IMG/VR virus record: IMGVR_UViG_3300029787_000045
Span: 1-57,842 of that record
Source: a virus
Length of the DNA stretch: 57,842 nucleotides
Direction: 5' to 3' (one strand)
In this document: in pieces, positions 32,131-41,242 of the stretch
How positions within the stretch are numbered: position 1 is the stretch's first letter
Layout of the letters: each line of letters opens with the position of its first letter
Position numbers and translations under genes: made by a program
The notes under the pieces: model-generated
The model's input: the letters and a program-made list of their open reading frames with translations, nothing else
What the model was told of the DNA's origin: nothing
The model's database searches: none

Positions 32131-33387
32131 ATGCCGGGACTCTCAAGCTTACAAGTAAATATTAAAGATCAACCGCATAATCTTGCATGGATTAATAAAG
32201 AAGAACAAGCTTTACTTAAAGACCTTGGTGGTTCAGGTCGTCCCGGTCCTATGGGTATCCCTGCTTACTATAGCGAAGGTACTGATGATAACGACGAAGG
32301 TGAAGGTGAAGGTGAATCTGGACACGGCGCTGGTGGTGGCAGTGGAGGATCAGGAGGATCAGGAGGAGGATCAGGAGGATCAGGAGGAGGATCAGGAGGA
32401 TCAGGAGGAGGATCAGGAGGTGATGGAGATGATGGCTTTGACACTGACAAAGATGAAGACTTTGATTTTGAGCAAGGTCCAGAGGGTGCAGAAGCAGCAG
32501 GAACAGATGATATAGCTAGCCAGATGGGATGGGGCGATCCGGGTGCCATGTCCTTTAGTGAGGCAGACCTTGAAGACTATGAATCCGCTTCAGCGCCCGA
32601 TGATATAACTAATCAGATGGGATGGGGCGATCCGGGTTTTATAGGTCCAGGCCCGGAAGATGTAGAAGGCCCATACGAAGACCCTCCATTCGTATCGACC
32701 TCACCCTTTGGAGTAAAATCACCATATACAACAACTGTACAGACTCCTGCAGATCCAGTAGCGGCAGCCATTATTAATACTATGTTTGGGCTTGCCGTAC
32801 CCGGAGCAGGAATAGCAAGACTAGCAGGTTTTGATCCGGGGGCAATGTTAGCAAGTAAAAGCACTTATTCTTATCCTTCAACTAGTACCGGGGATCCAAT
32901 ATCTTCTTATGAAGACCCCTACGACCCAGAAGATGAATTTGGTGATAGAGAATTTATTGAAGAAGAAAAAACAGTAAAAGAAGCATCTTCAGAAGAAGAT
33001 GAAGAAGTATTGGGAGCAATGGAAGAGTACTTTAAGAATAAAGAAGATTCTATGCCAACGGTCCCAATAGATGAGGATGACAACGTATTATCTAATATAG
33101 TTGAAAAACTTACTATTCAAAATAAAATTTTAGAACCATTTGATCAATGGTTATCTAAACAAATGCAATCTATGAAAAACGCAGATTTGACGACACAAGT
33201 AAATGAATATCGTAAATATTTAAGAGATATGACGCCTACTTCAAAACTTTACAAACCTAATATTCTATCACCAACCAAGAAGACGGGATATTATAGTAAT
33301 GATCAAAATTTACTTAATACACTATATCAACCTTTCAAAAAAAAATCAGCTACTGAAGCTTTATTTGATGAATTAGGAATTGATTAA
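32131..33387 (+). CDS. Acidic Gly/Ser-linker protein before the portal
   Basis: 418 residues. The N-terminus is followed by an acidic stretch, a Gly-Ser linker (GGSGGSG units), then two copies of DDI-x-x-QMGWGDPG about 30 residues apart, a hydrophobic patch (AAAIINTMFGLAVPG), and an acidic helical C-terminus. Its stop overlaps the portal ATG. A repeat of the DDI-x-x-QMGWG motif occurs once in the ejection protein. Likely a virion or assembly component; no family recognised. Confidence 0.6.
   Translation: MPGLSSLQVNIKDQPHNLAWINKEEQALLKDLGGSGRPGPMGIPAYYSEGTDDNDEGEGEGESGHGAGGGSGGSGGSGGGSGGSGGGSGGSGGGSGGDGDDGFDTDKDEDFDFEQGPEGAEAAGTDDIASQMGWGDPGAMSFSEADLEDYESASAPDDITNQMGWGDPGFIGPGPEDVEGPYEDPPFVSTSPFGVKSPYTTTVQTPADPVAAAIINTMFGLAVPGAGIARLAGFDPGAMLASKSTYSYPSTSTGDPISSYEDPYDPEDEFGDREFIEEEKTVKEASSEEDEEVLGAMEEYFKNKEDSMPTVPIDEDDNVLSNIVEKLTIQNKILEPFDQWLSKQMQSMKNADLTTQVNEYRKYLRDMTPTSKLYKPNILSPTKKTGYYSNDQNLLNTLYQPFKKKSATEALFDELGID
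32338..32420 (+). repeat. Gly-Ser microsatellite, ~21-bp units
   Basis: Three or more units of GGATCAGGAGGATCAGGAGG, plus partial ones, encoding GGSGGSG. In-frame unit length means slippage would change linker length but not frame. Confidence 0.85.
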
Positions 33388-35888
33388 TGGCTACAGAACG
33401 TAACCCTTTTGATAAAATTCCTGAAACTACAGAAACTAATGTAGTGGCTATGATACCTGAAGAAAGTGCTAATGTCTCTATTGAGATTGATCCTTCAGAT
33501 GGAGGTGTAATTGTAGACTTCTCTTCTGAAGAAGATGCAGTTATGGAACCATCAGAAGAAATTAGTGAGTGGTATGGTGATTTAAGTGAAGACCTAGATG
33601 AAGAAGAATTACAAAATATTGCTATTGATGTAATTGAGAATTTCAATGCTGATAAAGATAGTCGTGCTGAATGGGAGTCTATGTTTGAACGAGGCTTTGA
33701 TCTACTTGGTCTAAAATTAGAAGAAGCATCAGAACCCTTTCAAGGTGCATGTACAGCAGTACATCCTCTTCTAATTGAATCAGCTATTAAGTTTCAATCA
33801 AAAGCTTCAGGTGAACTTTTTCCTTCTACTGGTCCTGTTAAGACACAGATACTTGGTGCTTCTACTCCAGAGAAAGAACTGCAAGCCAATAGAGTTCAGA
33901 ACTTTATGAACTTTCAGCTTACTGAACAGATGCCTGAGTACTTTGATGAATTTGAAAGAATGCTTTTTCATCTACCCTTAATAGGTTCAGCCTTTAAGAA
34001 AATTTATTACAGTGCTACACTGAAACGCCCTGTGTCTGAATTTATTCCTATAGATCAGTTCTACGTGTCTTACTATGCCAATGATCTCAGAAATGCGGAT
34101 CGTTATACTCATGTAATTCATAAAAGTCCAGTAGATATGAAGTTGGATATGATGGCTGGTGTCTATAAAGATACTGAACTTCCTGAACCAGCACAGCTTT
34201 CTGCATCAGGCTTTGCCAGTAAAATAGATAATATTCTTGGTTTGTCTCCCTCATATGATTCTGATCCACAGTATGTTATCTTAGAACAACACTGTTATCT
34301 TGATATTGAAGAAGAGGGTGTTCCTTGCCCTTATATTGTGACTGTAGAAGAACAGTCAAGACAAGTTTTAAGTATTCGTAGAAACTACAAGCAAGATGAT
34401 CCAAACAAAGAGAAACGAAGTCACTTCGTTCATTACAGGTTTGTTCCCGGCTTTGGTTTCTACGGATTAGGCCTTATCCATTTCCTCGGTAATCTCACCA
34501 TGTCGGCAACTGCTGCAATGCGCTCCCTCATAGATGCAGGACAGTTTGCTAATTTACCGGGTGGATTTAAGGCCAAAGGAGTGCGGATGGTTGGTGACAA
34601 CGATCCTATCGCCCCCGGCGAGTTCAAGGAAGTTGAAGCAACTGGTATTGATTTATCAAGGGCAATAGTTCCCCTGCCCTATAAAGAGCCTTCCCAAACG
34701 CTCTTATCAATGCTTCAATTCGTGGCTACTGCTGGTCAGAAGTTTGCGGATAGCACTGAGCAAGTTATCTCTGATGCTGCTTCCTACGGACCCGTGGGTA
34801 CTACAATGGCATTGCTGGAAGCTTCAAGTAAGTTTTTCTCTGCAATCCATAAAAGATTACATAAATCACAGAAGGATGAATTTAGAATCCTTGCACAGAT
34901 AGATTATGATTATCTACCCAATAAGTATCCATATCAAGTACCCTTTGAAGATCGTGATATTTTTAAGGCTGACTTTGATGGACGTGTAGATATTATTCCT
35001 GTATCTGATCCTAATATTCCATCCAATGCACATCGTATGATGCTGGCTAATATGGCTCTGCAAATGGCACAGCAATCCCCACCGGGAATGTTTAACATTG
35101 AAGAACTGAATAGAACTATTCTTAATGCTGCCAATATGCCTAACCTAGAACAGATACTTCCACCAAAGATTGAGGCTCAACCTCTTGATCCTGTTTCGGA
35201 TATTATGGCTGTTACAAAAGGTCTTCCTATTGCAGCATTCCCGTCTCAGAACCATGATGCACATATACAGGTTAAGATGGCTTACCTTCAAGACCCTCAG
35301 AATGGTGCCAATCCTATTATGGCTAGAATTAAACCTGTACTTGAGTCTAATATTCAAGAACATTCTGTATTAAAGTATCAAGAACAGATGAGTGGTGTTA
35401 CAGAACAGATGATGCAACAAACACCACCTGAACAAATGAATCAACCGCAAGCTATTGAAATGGCTATGGCAGAAGCAGCAAAACAAGTAATGAATGCCAA
35501 TCAAGCTATGGGTCAAGCACTGTCACCAGAACAACAACTGGTTGCTCTTGAACAAGAGAAGGTTAAACTACAGCAGCAAAAACTACAATCAGATACAGTA
35601 GTTAATGCCGCTGAACTTGAAATTAAAACAAAAGAACTTGAACTTAAAGAGAATGAACAGATACTTGGTATGCTTGAGTCTGGTGCTACTGATAACTTTA
35701 AACGTGAGAAAGCTGAAGCAGACAGAGAAGCAAAGAAAGAATTATCAGCAATGAATAATCTTACTAAAGTTAAAGTCGAAGAAATGAAAGATAATAAAGA
35801 TATAAAAAATACTAAGGTTAATATACTATCACGTTTAGCAGTTGAAGAAATGAAAAAAGGAGAAGATAATGATGATGATGAAAGGTAA
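33387..35888 (+). CDS. Portal protein
   Basis: 833 residues, the size of P22-type portals. The conserved core includes FQGACTAVHPLLIESAIKFQ, STGPVKTQILG, FFHLPLIGSAF-like MLFHLPLIGSAFKKI and FIPIDQFYVSYY. The last ~150 residues are Gln/Glu/Lys-rich coiled coil (EQQLVALEQEKVKLQQQKL), the barrel/tail-crown type extension. Forms the dodecameric DNA channel and packaging motor dock. The ATG overlaps the stop before it. Confidence 0.9.
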   Translation: MATERNPFDKIPETTETNVVAMIPEESANVSIEIDPSDGGVIVDFSSEEDAVMEPSEEISEWYGDLSEDLDEEELQNIAIDVIENFNADKDSRAEWESMFERGFDLLGLKLEEASEPFQGACTAVHPLLIESAIKFQSKASGELFPSTGPVKTQILGASTPEKELQANRVQNFMNFQLTEQMPEYFDEFERMLFHLPLIGSAFKKIYYSATLKRPVSEFIPIDQFYVSYYANDLRNADRYTHVIHKSPVDMKLDMMAGVYKDTELPEPAQLSASGFASKIDNILGLSPSYDSDPQYVILEQHCYLDIEEEGVPCPYIVTVEEQSRQVLSIRRNYKQDDPNKEKRSHFVHYRFVPGFGFYGLGLIHFLGNLTMSATAAMRSLIDAGQFANLPGGFKAKGVRMVGDNDPIAPGEFKEVEATGIDLSRAIVPLPYKEPSQTLLSMLQFVATAGQKFADSTEQVISDAASYGPVGTTMALLEASSKFFSAIHKRLHKSQKDEFRILAQIDYDYLPNKYPYQVPFEDRDIFKADFDGRVDIIPVSDPNIPSNAHRMMLANMALQMAQQSPPGMFNIEELNRTILNAANMPNLEQILPPKIEAQPLDPVSDIMAVTKGLPIAAFPSQNHDAHIQVKMAYLQDPQNGANPIMARIKPVLESNIQEHSVLKYQEQMSGVTEQMMQQTPPEQMNQPQAIEMAMAEAAKQVMNANQAMGQALSPEQQLVALEQEKVKLQQQKLQSDTVVNAAELEIKTKELELKENEQILGMLESGATDNFKREKAEADREAKKELSAMNNLTKVKVEEMKDNKDIKNTKVNILSRLAVEEMKKGEDNDDDER

Positions 35889-36051
35889 AGGGTATCCAGA
35901 GCATGTAAAGGATACTGCAAAAGGTTTTGGTGATGCACCAAAGGCTGAAGTATGGGGTGTACGTGGTTCACGAAGCGTTCTCAATGAATGGGATAAATCT
36001 TCTTATGAATTTCCAGCCCCAAAGAAAAGCACTCGAAAGGCTTCACTGTAA
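35869..36051 (+). CDS. Small basic protein after the portal
   Basis: 60 residues starting with four Met codons in a row (ATG runs at 35869-35880), then KGKGYPEHVKDTAKG; ends KKSTRKASL. It overlaps the portal by 20 nt. The exact start among the Met codons is uncertain. Function unknown. Confidence 0.55.
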   Translation: MMMMKGKGYPEHVKDTAKGFGDAPKAEVWGVRGSRSVLNEWDKSSYEFPAPKKSTRKASL

Positions 36052-36056
36052 CTCAA

Positions 36057-36245
36057 ATGGAAATTTGGGATGAAGTTGTTCAAGAGTTTAATGAAGAAAT
36101 TGAAAGATTAAAAGTATCACTAAGTAATGGTGTTGCTGAAGATTTTGCTCACTATAGACAACTTGTAGGTTCCATACAAGGTTTGGAGTGGGCAAGAACA
36201 AACTTAACAGAAATTATTAAAACAAGGATGTATAAAGAAAATTAA
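36057..36245 (+). CDS. Small helical protein, unknown
   Basis: 62 residues (MEIWDEVVQEFNEEIERLKV...), coiled-coil-like, next to the GroES gene. Similar short helical proteins sit after the portal in other podoviruses. Ends 1 nt before the next start. Confidence 0.55.
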   Translation: MEIWDEVVQEFNEEIERLKVSLSNGVAEDFAHYRQLVGSIQGLEWARTNLTEIIKTRMYKEN

Positions 36246-36668
36246 ATGAGACAGGTACATATGGGTAATGCCCTTAAAAATGACGAATGGATTGATATTG
36301 AGGATGAAGTAAGTGATCCAACTGATCTTCCAGAACTACCGGGTTTTCATGTTTTAGTAAGGCCCGTAACAGTAAAGAGTAAAACAAAAGGTGGTATTTT
36401 TATTCCTGATTCCACCAAGGATGATATGAGCTATCTTACGACTGTAGGTAAGGTACTCTCATTAGGAGACTTGGCTTACAAAGATATAGATAAGTTTCCC
36501 AATGGAGAGTGGTGTAAAGTAGGAGACTACGTATGTTATGGTAAACATGCAGGTACAAAACTATATTATCAGGATGTTAAACTACTTCTTTTATTTGATG
36601 ATCAAGTAATTATGAAAGTAAGCGATCCAAAGAATCTTGATCCTACTTTTAATTTAACAAATAATTAG
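36246..36668 (+). CDS. GroES-like co-chaperonin
   Basis: 140 residues. PGFHVLVRPVTVKSKTKGGI (32-51) followed by FIPDSTKDD is the GroES beta-barrel start plus mobile loop (GG-I/F-x-I/L-P), and TVGKVLSLGDLA..WCKVGDYVCYGKHAGTKL is the rest of the barrel. It would cap host GroEL to fold the capsid protein, as T4 gp31 does. An N-terminal ~30-residue acidic extension is unusual. An alternative start is ATG 36261. Confidence 0.82.
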   Translation: MRQVHMGNALKNDEWIDIEDEVSDPTDLPELPGFHVLVRPVTVKSKTKGGIFIPDSTKDDMSYLTTVGKVLSLGDLAYKDIDKFPNGEWCKVGDYVCYGKHAGTKLYYQDVKLLLLFDDQVIMKVSDPKNLDPTFNLTNN

Positions 36669-36675
36669 TAAAAAT

Positions 36676-36704
36676 TTGCATTAAATAGAAAAGTATGTTA
36701 TAAT
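36676..36704 (+). promoter_or_regulatory. Late promoter (TTGCAT-17-TATAAT) before the scaffold and capsid genes
   Basis: TTGCAT (36676-36681), 17 bp, TATAAT (36699-36704), then AGTATAA. A ~50-nt leader with CGGAGAA precedes ATG 36761. Third copy of the shared promoter; it should raise scaffold and capsid expression. Confidence 0.8.
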
Positions 36705-36760
36705 AGTATAACAATAAATTATTACGTAAGGCGTTTGTCTCGTAAGCAACGGAGAATACA

Positions 36761-37708
36761 ATGGAAGATAATCAAGAATGGGGTGAAGTAGAAGTACCTC
36801 ATAACGAAGAAGATAAAGTAGAATATGAAATTGAGAAAGAAGAAGAAGAAGTAACTCAAGAAAAAGAGGAACTTAAAGTTGAAGCAGATGAAGTCAAAGA
36901 TAAGGAGCCGCAAGAACTTGAGGGAATTGAAACGAGTGGCGCTCAAAAAAGAATTAGGCAGCTTGTTAAACAAAGAAAAGAACGAGAAGAACAAATAGAA
37001 CTATTACGGCTACAGAATGAAGAATTAAATAAAAAGCTGGTAGGTAAAGAAAATGAAGTACAGAGTATGGGTAAACGTACTCTGGCTATGTCAGAAAAAC
37101 AACTGACAGATAAAATACAATTAGCAAGAGAAGTTTATTTAGAAGCATTTGAAGAAGGAGAAAAAGAAAAACTCCTTAATGCTCAAGAAATGTTAAACGA
37201 AGCACAAAATGATTTAAAAGCAGTTAATAGTGCTAAAGCACGTTATGCACAGCAAGCTTCGGAATATAGTGAAAGTACACCAGTAGTACAAGAACAGCAG
37301 GTTCCACAGGCAGTCTCTGATCCTAAAGCAGAACAGTGGGCATCAGATAATGATTGGTTTGGTAAAGATAATATAATGACTGCGGCTGCGCTTGCTATTG
37401 ATGCAGAATTAAAGAATGAAGGTTATGATCCAAGTGATAATGATTTTTATCAAGAAATTGATAATCGAATTAAAGCGTCTTTTCCACATAAGTTTGGAGA
37501 AGACCAAGAACGTGTTCAGGAAACTACGTCAAGTCCTGCTCAAGTGGTGTCGGGGAGTTCTCGCTCTTCTCCGAGTTCTAGGAAAAAGATTAAGCTTTCG
37601 CAAGAAGACTTAAGACTTGCTCAAAAATGGAATATACCCCTTGAAACGTATGCCGCCCAAAAGCTTAAAGTACATCAAGCTGATGGCGACTATACAGATA
37701 TAAAATAG
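36761..37708 (+). CDS. Scaffolding protein
   Basis: 315 residues, highly charged: acidic N-terminus, then long helix (KQRKEREEQIELLRLQNEEL), then a conserved patch WASDNDWFGKDNIMTAAALA and FYQEIDNRIKASFPHKFG, and a C-terminal helix-turn (RLAQKWNIPLETYA). Coiled-coil scaffold placed two genes upstream of the capsid gene is the podovirus norm. It nucleates procapsid assembly with portal and MCP. Confidence 0.8.
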   Translation: MEDNQEWGEVEVPHNEEDKVEYEIEKEEEEVTQEKEELKVEADEVKDKEPQELEGIETSGAQKRIRQLVKQRKEREEQIELLRLQNEELNKKLVGKENEVQSMGKRTLAMSEKQLTDKIQLAREVYLEAFEEGEKEKLLNAQEMLNEAQNDLKAVNSAKARYAQQASEYSESTPVVQEQQVPQAVSDPKAEQWASDNDWFGKDNIMTAAALAIDAELKNEGYDPSDNDFYQEIDNRIKASFPHKFGEDQERVQETTSSPAQVVSGSSRSSPSSRKKIKLSQEDLRLAQKWNIPLETYAAQKLKVHQADGDYTDIK

Positions 37709-37724
37709 TAGCGTGGAGAATAAA

Positions 37725-38219
37725 ATGAATACAACACGAAATGAAACACGTAGTAACAATCTACGAGAACAAAATCTACGAGAAGAAGAATGGACCTATG
37801 AGGAACCCGATGCCCTTGCTATCCCAGAGGTAGTAAAAGCACGTTTTGACAATGAAGGTATGGCCCTTCGTTGGATACGTGTATCGTTAAAAGGTCAAGA
37901 TGACATCACCAATGTTGGTAAAAAAACAACTGCGGGGTGGGTCTTCGTAACTCCTGATGAAGTTCCCGAAATGGCTGTTACATCCTTCGTAAGGGAAGAA
38001 GGCCGTTACCTTGGTACAGTCTGTCGTGGAGACTTAGCATTGGCTAAAATGCCAGCAGGTAAGGTAATTGCCCGGAGAAAGCATTATGAAAACAAAGCAA
38101 ACGATATGATGGATGCAGTAAACGCCCAGCTTATGAAAAACTCTGATTCTCGTATGCCTATCTCCAATACAAGTAAATCGGTAACAACACGAGGAAGGCG
38201 ACCTTCTTTCCAGAATTAG
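37725..38219 (+). CDS. Head-region protein, unknown
   Basis: 164 residues from ATG 37725 (GGAG 6 nt upstream; a GTG at 37713 is less likely). Contains ALRWIRVSLKGQDD, GWVFVTPDEV and VIARRKHYENK. It lies between scaffold and capsid and may be a head-maturation or decoration protein. Confidence 0.55.
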   Translation: MNTTRNETRSNNLREQNLREEEWTYEEPDALAIPEVVKARFDNEGMALRWIRVSLKGQDDITNVGKKTTAGWVFVTPDEVPEMAVTSFVREEGRYLGTVCRGDLALAKMPAGKVIARRKHYENKANDMMDAVNAQLMKNSDSRMPISNTSKSVTTRGRRPSFQN

Positions 38220-38246
38220 CTTTCTTCATAACAAGGAGATGAAACA

Positions 38247-38861
38247 ATGTCTACTACTAAAGCATTTCGTGGTTTCATTCCTGCTCGTAAAAAGGGTGGT
38301 GGCTACAATAATGAAGCCGTGACTGATATGATTACGTTGACTTCAACGGGTCAGGCTCAGTCGCCCACTAATACCATTTTCACAGGCGATCCGGTAGTTC
38401 TTCCGGGTGCAAACTTTGCAACGATTTCGCCTTTCATTGCGGCAACTCTTAAACCTTCAGGGGTTTTCATGGGTTGTCAATATGTAGAAAATGGAGAGCA
38501 GAAGTTTTCCCGTTATTGGAACGGGGGCTTGAGCGCCACGGATATTAAATTCTTTGTAATCACTGACCCAGATCAGACGTATTACATTCAAGCCTCTTTG
38601 TCGCTTTCTGCGGCTGAATTGGCAATTGTTAAAAACTATAACGTAACAGTTAGTTCTACTGCTTCTTCGGGAAGTACTGTAACAGGTCAGTCTTCGTACT
38701 ACCTAGATGGTGCCTCTGGTACTGAAGCAGCAGCAGCGGTTCGTGTAATTGGTCGGGCGCAGTACCCAGACGAAAAGGATTCCGATGCGTATCCAATCGT
38801 TGAAGTATGGCTTAACCATCACCGTGATCGTTTTGTAACTGCTACTGCGTCAACGGCTTAA
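38247..38861 (+). CDS. Putative head decoration/stabilisation protein
   Basis: 204 residues, Ser/Thr/Gly/Ala-rich beta protein (TVSSTASSGSTVTGQSS) with an AAGGAG ribosome site. It lies immediately before the MCP gene and has similar higher-GC codon use, as for abundant structural proteins. Function by position and composition. Confidence 0.55.
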   Translation: MSTTKAFRGFIPARKKGGGYNNEAVTDMITLTSTGQAQSPTNTIFTGDPVVLPGANFATISPFIAATLKPSGVFMGCQYVENGEQKFSRYWNGGLSATDIKFFVITDPDQTYYIQASLSLSAAELAIVKNYNVTVSSTASSGSTVTGQSSYYLDGASGTEAAAAVRVIGRAQYPDEKDSDAYPIVEVWLNHHRDRFVTATASTA

Positions 38862-38876
38862 TAGGGAGGATTTATT

Positions 38877-39794
38877 ATGGCTATTAATCGAGCTAGTATT
38901 AGCAAAGAACTCCTTCCCGGTCTAAACGCTGTTTTTGGAATGGAGTATGGAGAGGTTAATAATGAACATGAACCTCTCTTTGAAATTGAAAACTCAGATC
39001 GTGCCTTTGAAGAAGAAGTACTCTTCACTGGTTTCGGTACTGCACCTACTAAGGGTGAAGGTGCTTCTGTTTCTTATGATGACGCACAGGAAAGCTACAC
39101 AGCCCGTTATACGGCTGAGACTGTAGCTCTTGCCTTTGCTGTTACTGAAGAAGCAATGGAAGATAACCTGTATGACACGTTTGCGAAACTTCGTGCAAAA
39201 GGTCTTGCACGGGCAATGGCGAACACCAAACAGGTTAAAGCAGCAAATATCTACAACAATGGTTTCTCTGATACCATTGGTGATGGTGCTGCTTTCTTCT
39301 CTGCGGCTCATCCAACAATGTCTGATGGTAATCAATCAAACCTTCTTGGTGCGGCTGATCTATCAGAAGCAACTCTTGAGACTGCACTAACCGCTGTTCA
39401 GAAAACCAAAGATGATCGTGGTATTCTGATTGGTGCTTCTGCGGTTTCTTTGCACATCCCTGTTGATTATTGGGCCGTTGCTGATAAGATTCTCAGCAGC
39501 CCCGGTAACACCGGAACGAGTGCAGCCAGTGCCAACCCCAATACGAATGCTATCAATGCTATTCGTAACATGGGTATGGTCCCTGAAGGCTACTACATTA
39601 ACCGTCGCTTCACTGATACTGATGCGTGGTTTGTTAAGACTGATTGCCCGAATGGAACGAAGATGTTCGTCCGTTCTCCGCTTCAGACTAAAATGGAGCC
39701 TGATTTTGATACCGGCAATCTGCGATTCAAAGCCCGTGAGCGTTATAGCTTCGGTGTTTCTGATTGGCGTGGATGGTACGGTTCTGCTGGCTAA
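38877..39794 (+). CDS. Major capsid protein (HK97 fold)
   Basis: 305 residues, typical MCP size. MAINRASISKELLPGLNAVF, an E-loop-like YTAETVALAFAVTEEAMEDN, AFFSAAHPTMSDGNQSN, then TKMFVRSPLQTKMEPDFDTG and FKARERYSFGVSDWRGWYGS at the C-terminus resemble podovirus/Mu-type HK97 capsid proteins. A strong GGGAGG ribosome site and a following hairpin terminator fit high expression. Confidence 0.85.
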   Translation: MAINRASISKELLPGLNAVFGMEYGEVNNEHEPLFEIENSDRAFEEEVLFTGFGTAPTKGEGASVSYDDAQESYTARYTAETVALAFAVTEEAMEDNLYDTFAKLRAKGLARAMANTKQVKAANIYNNGFSDTIGDGAAFFSAAHPTMSDGNQSNLLGAADLSEATLETALTAVQKTKDDRGILIGASAVSLHIPVDYWAVADKILSSPGNTGTSAASANPNTNAINAIRNMGMVPEGYYINRRFTDTDAWFVKTDCPNGTKMFVRSPLQTKMEPDFDTGNLRFKARERYSFGVSDWRGWYGSAG

Positions 39795-39803
39795 TAAGAT
39801 AGT

Positions 39804-39850
39804 TAAGAGAGGTAGTGTATAGGGTGAAATCACCTAAACTACCTCTCTTA
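39804..39850 (+). terminator. Hairpin after the capsid gene
   Basis: Perfect 13-bp stem TAAGAGAGGTAGT (39804-39816) / ACTACCTCTCTTA (39838-39850) enclosing AGG-GTGA / CACCT. No T-run follows, so it is likely a partial terminator or 3' stabiliser that keeps MCP mRNA above downstream genes. Confidence 0.65.
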
Positions 39851-39869
39851 CACTTATAAGGGAGTTATT

Positions 39870-40211
39870 ATGACAACAAATATTAAAGTTGGAATTGCTG
39901 TAGGCGATGCAGTTCTTAAACATGTAGAAGATGATACGACGATAGGGAGTAATGGAACGAGTGATAGTCCACAACCATCCACCACTCGTGTCTTAGCTAT
40001 ACATGCTCTAGCAACTGCGGCTGGTTCTTATTCAATTAAAGGTCAGCGACAGATTACCAATAAAACAGCAGAAGGTACTGCAATTAAATTTCAAGTAGCT
40101 GCTAATGAAGCAACTGATATTTATATGGGAGAATTAGGTGTTCCTGTATATGGAGTCGTTAGTGTTTCTGGTCCTACTGATGGATGCGTCTTAACAGCAT
40201 TTATAGGCTGA
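39870..40211 (+). CDS. Structural-region protein, unknown
   Basis: 113 residues, beta-rich and Thr/Ala-rich (TRVLAIHALATAAGSYSIKG), with a strong AGGGAG ribosome site. Sits between the capsid hairpin and the adaptor protein. Possibly a head stabiliser or immunoglobulin-like decoration; not recognised. Confidence 0.5.
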   Translation: MTTNIKVGIAVGDAVLKHVEDDTTIGSNGTSDSPQPSTTRVLAIHALATAAGSYSIKGQRQITNKTAEGTAIKFQVAANEATDIYMGELGVPVYGVVSVSGPTDGCVLTAFIG

Positions 40212-40213
40212 TA

Positions 40214-40888
40214 ATGTCTACATATTCTGACTTAAAGACAGCCTTAATCAATACCTCTGAAAATGATGGTACTGAATTTATTAATGAGATACCTAATTTT
40301 ATTAGTAGAGCAGAACTACGTTTAACAAAAGATATTGATGACTCAGGGTTAGATGAGTACTCAGCTATTACTCTTACGGCTGGTAATGCAGTTGTAAGTT
40401 TAAATGATAGAGTACGTATAGTTCGTAATGTAAACTTTACGACAAGTGCAGGTAGTAAAACAAATCTACTGCAACGTACTATTGAATATTGTAATGACTA
40501 CTGGCCTGTAAGTGCTTCTACAGGAGAGCCACGTTATTACTCACGTAAGAATAACACTTCTATTTTTATTGTACCAACTCCTGTATCCACACTAACAGGA
40601 GAAATACAAACAGCTTCCCAACCATTAGCCTTGGCTTCTGCTACAGGCACAAGTGTTACTACAGCAAATTATTTTACTAATTACTGTTTTGATGCTTTGT
40701 TCTATGCTGCAATGATGGAAGTTACTATGTACATGAAGGATTGGGCTACAGTTCCTGCATGGCAAACTCAATATGAAGCAGCAGTTATTACACTAAGAAA
40801 TCAAGCTAGAAGGGCACGTCAGGATGATATGGCAGTTGCTGCCTCACCTGCGGGTGGTCCTGATACAATTACACCGGGGAGTTCGTAA
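40214..40888 (+). CDS. Head-tail adaptor protein (P22 gp4-like)
   Basis: 224 residues from ATG 40214; the frame extends upstream into the previous gene but that part is spurious. Pattern YSDLKTALINTSENDGTEFI (1-25), RAELRLTKDID, then SLND..RIVRNV and GEPRYYSRKNN, and a helical end (WQTQYEAAVITLRNQARRAR), matches adaptor proteins that bind under the portal. A second, related adaptor-like protein is at 45489. Confidence 0.7.
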   Translation: MSTYSDLKTALINTSENDGTEFINEIPNFISRAELRLTKDIDDSGLDEYSAITLTAGNAVVSLNDRVRIVRNVNFTTSAGSKTNLLQRTIEYCNDYWPVSASTGEPRYYSRKNNTSIFIVPTPVSTLTGEIQTASQPLALASATGTSVTTANYFTNYCFDALFYAAMMEVTMYMKDWATVPAWQTQYEAAVITLRNQARRARQDDMAVAASPAGGPDTITPGSS

Positions 40889-41046
40889 TGGCATTTTCAT
40901 ACAAAAAACAAATACACAAAAGTAAAGGCAAAGCAGGAAAGAAAGCTGGCGGTAAAGTAGAATATAAAAAGCATGGTGGTAAAGTAATTAAAACAAACAT
41001 GACTGGAGACGATGTAGTTAGTGGTTGTTATGATGAACAGGTCTAG
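40888..41046 (+). CDS. Small basic Gly/Lys-rich protein (KHGGKV motif)
   Basis: 52 residues, TAATG start-stop overlap with the adaptor. Contains KKHGGKVIKTNM and many Lys. First of a run of short, very basic proteins (to 44736) between the adaptor and the next structural gene. No family recognised. Confidence 0.5.
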   Translation: MAFSYKKQIHKSKGKAGKKAGGKVEYKKHGGKVIKTNMTGDDVVSGCYDEQV

Positions 41047-41242
41047 TGCTAGACAACAAATTATGAAGCCACCTAAGAAACCAAAGTTAGGTAGTGGGGT
41101 TAGATTTAAAAATCTTACTACTAAACTAAAAAAAAGTGGAGTAAAAAATCCTAAAGCTCTTGCTGCATCCATAGGTCGTAAGAAATATGGTAAAAAGAAA
41201 ATGTCAGTAATGGCAGCTAAAGGTAAAAAAAGGAGAACTTAA
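41030..41242 (+). CDS. Small basic protein
   Basis: 70 residues from ATG 41030 (GTG 41021 rejected). Ends GRKKYGKKKMSVMAAKGKKRRT; core SGVKNPKALAASIGRKKYGK recalls small basic phage proteins annotated only as hypothetical. It overlaps the gene before it. Confidence 0.55.
   Translation: MMNRSSARQQIMKPPKKPKLGSGVRFKNLTTKLKKSGVKNPKALAASIGRKKYGKKKMSVMAAKGKKRRT

Noticed and set aside
32338-32420. CRISPR-like regular repeats
   Set aside because: Contiguous in-frame Gly-Ser codons without spacers; no CRISPR array seen anywhere in the window.
32268-32549. Pro-rich frame opposite the Gly-Ser linker
   Set aside because: Shadow of the GGATCAGGAGG microsatellite.
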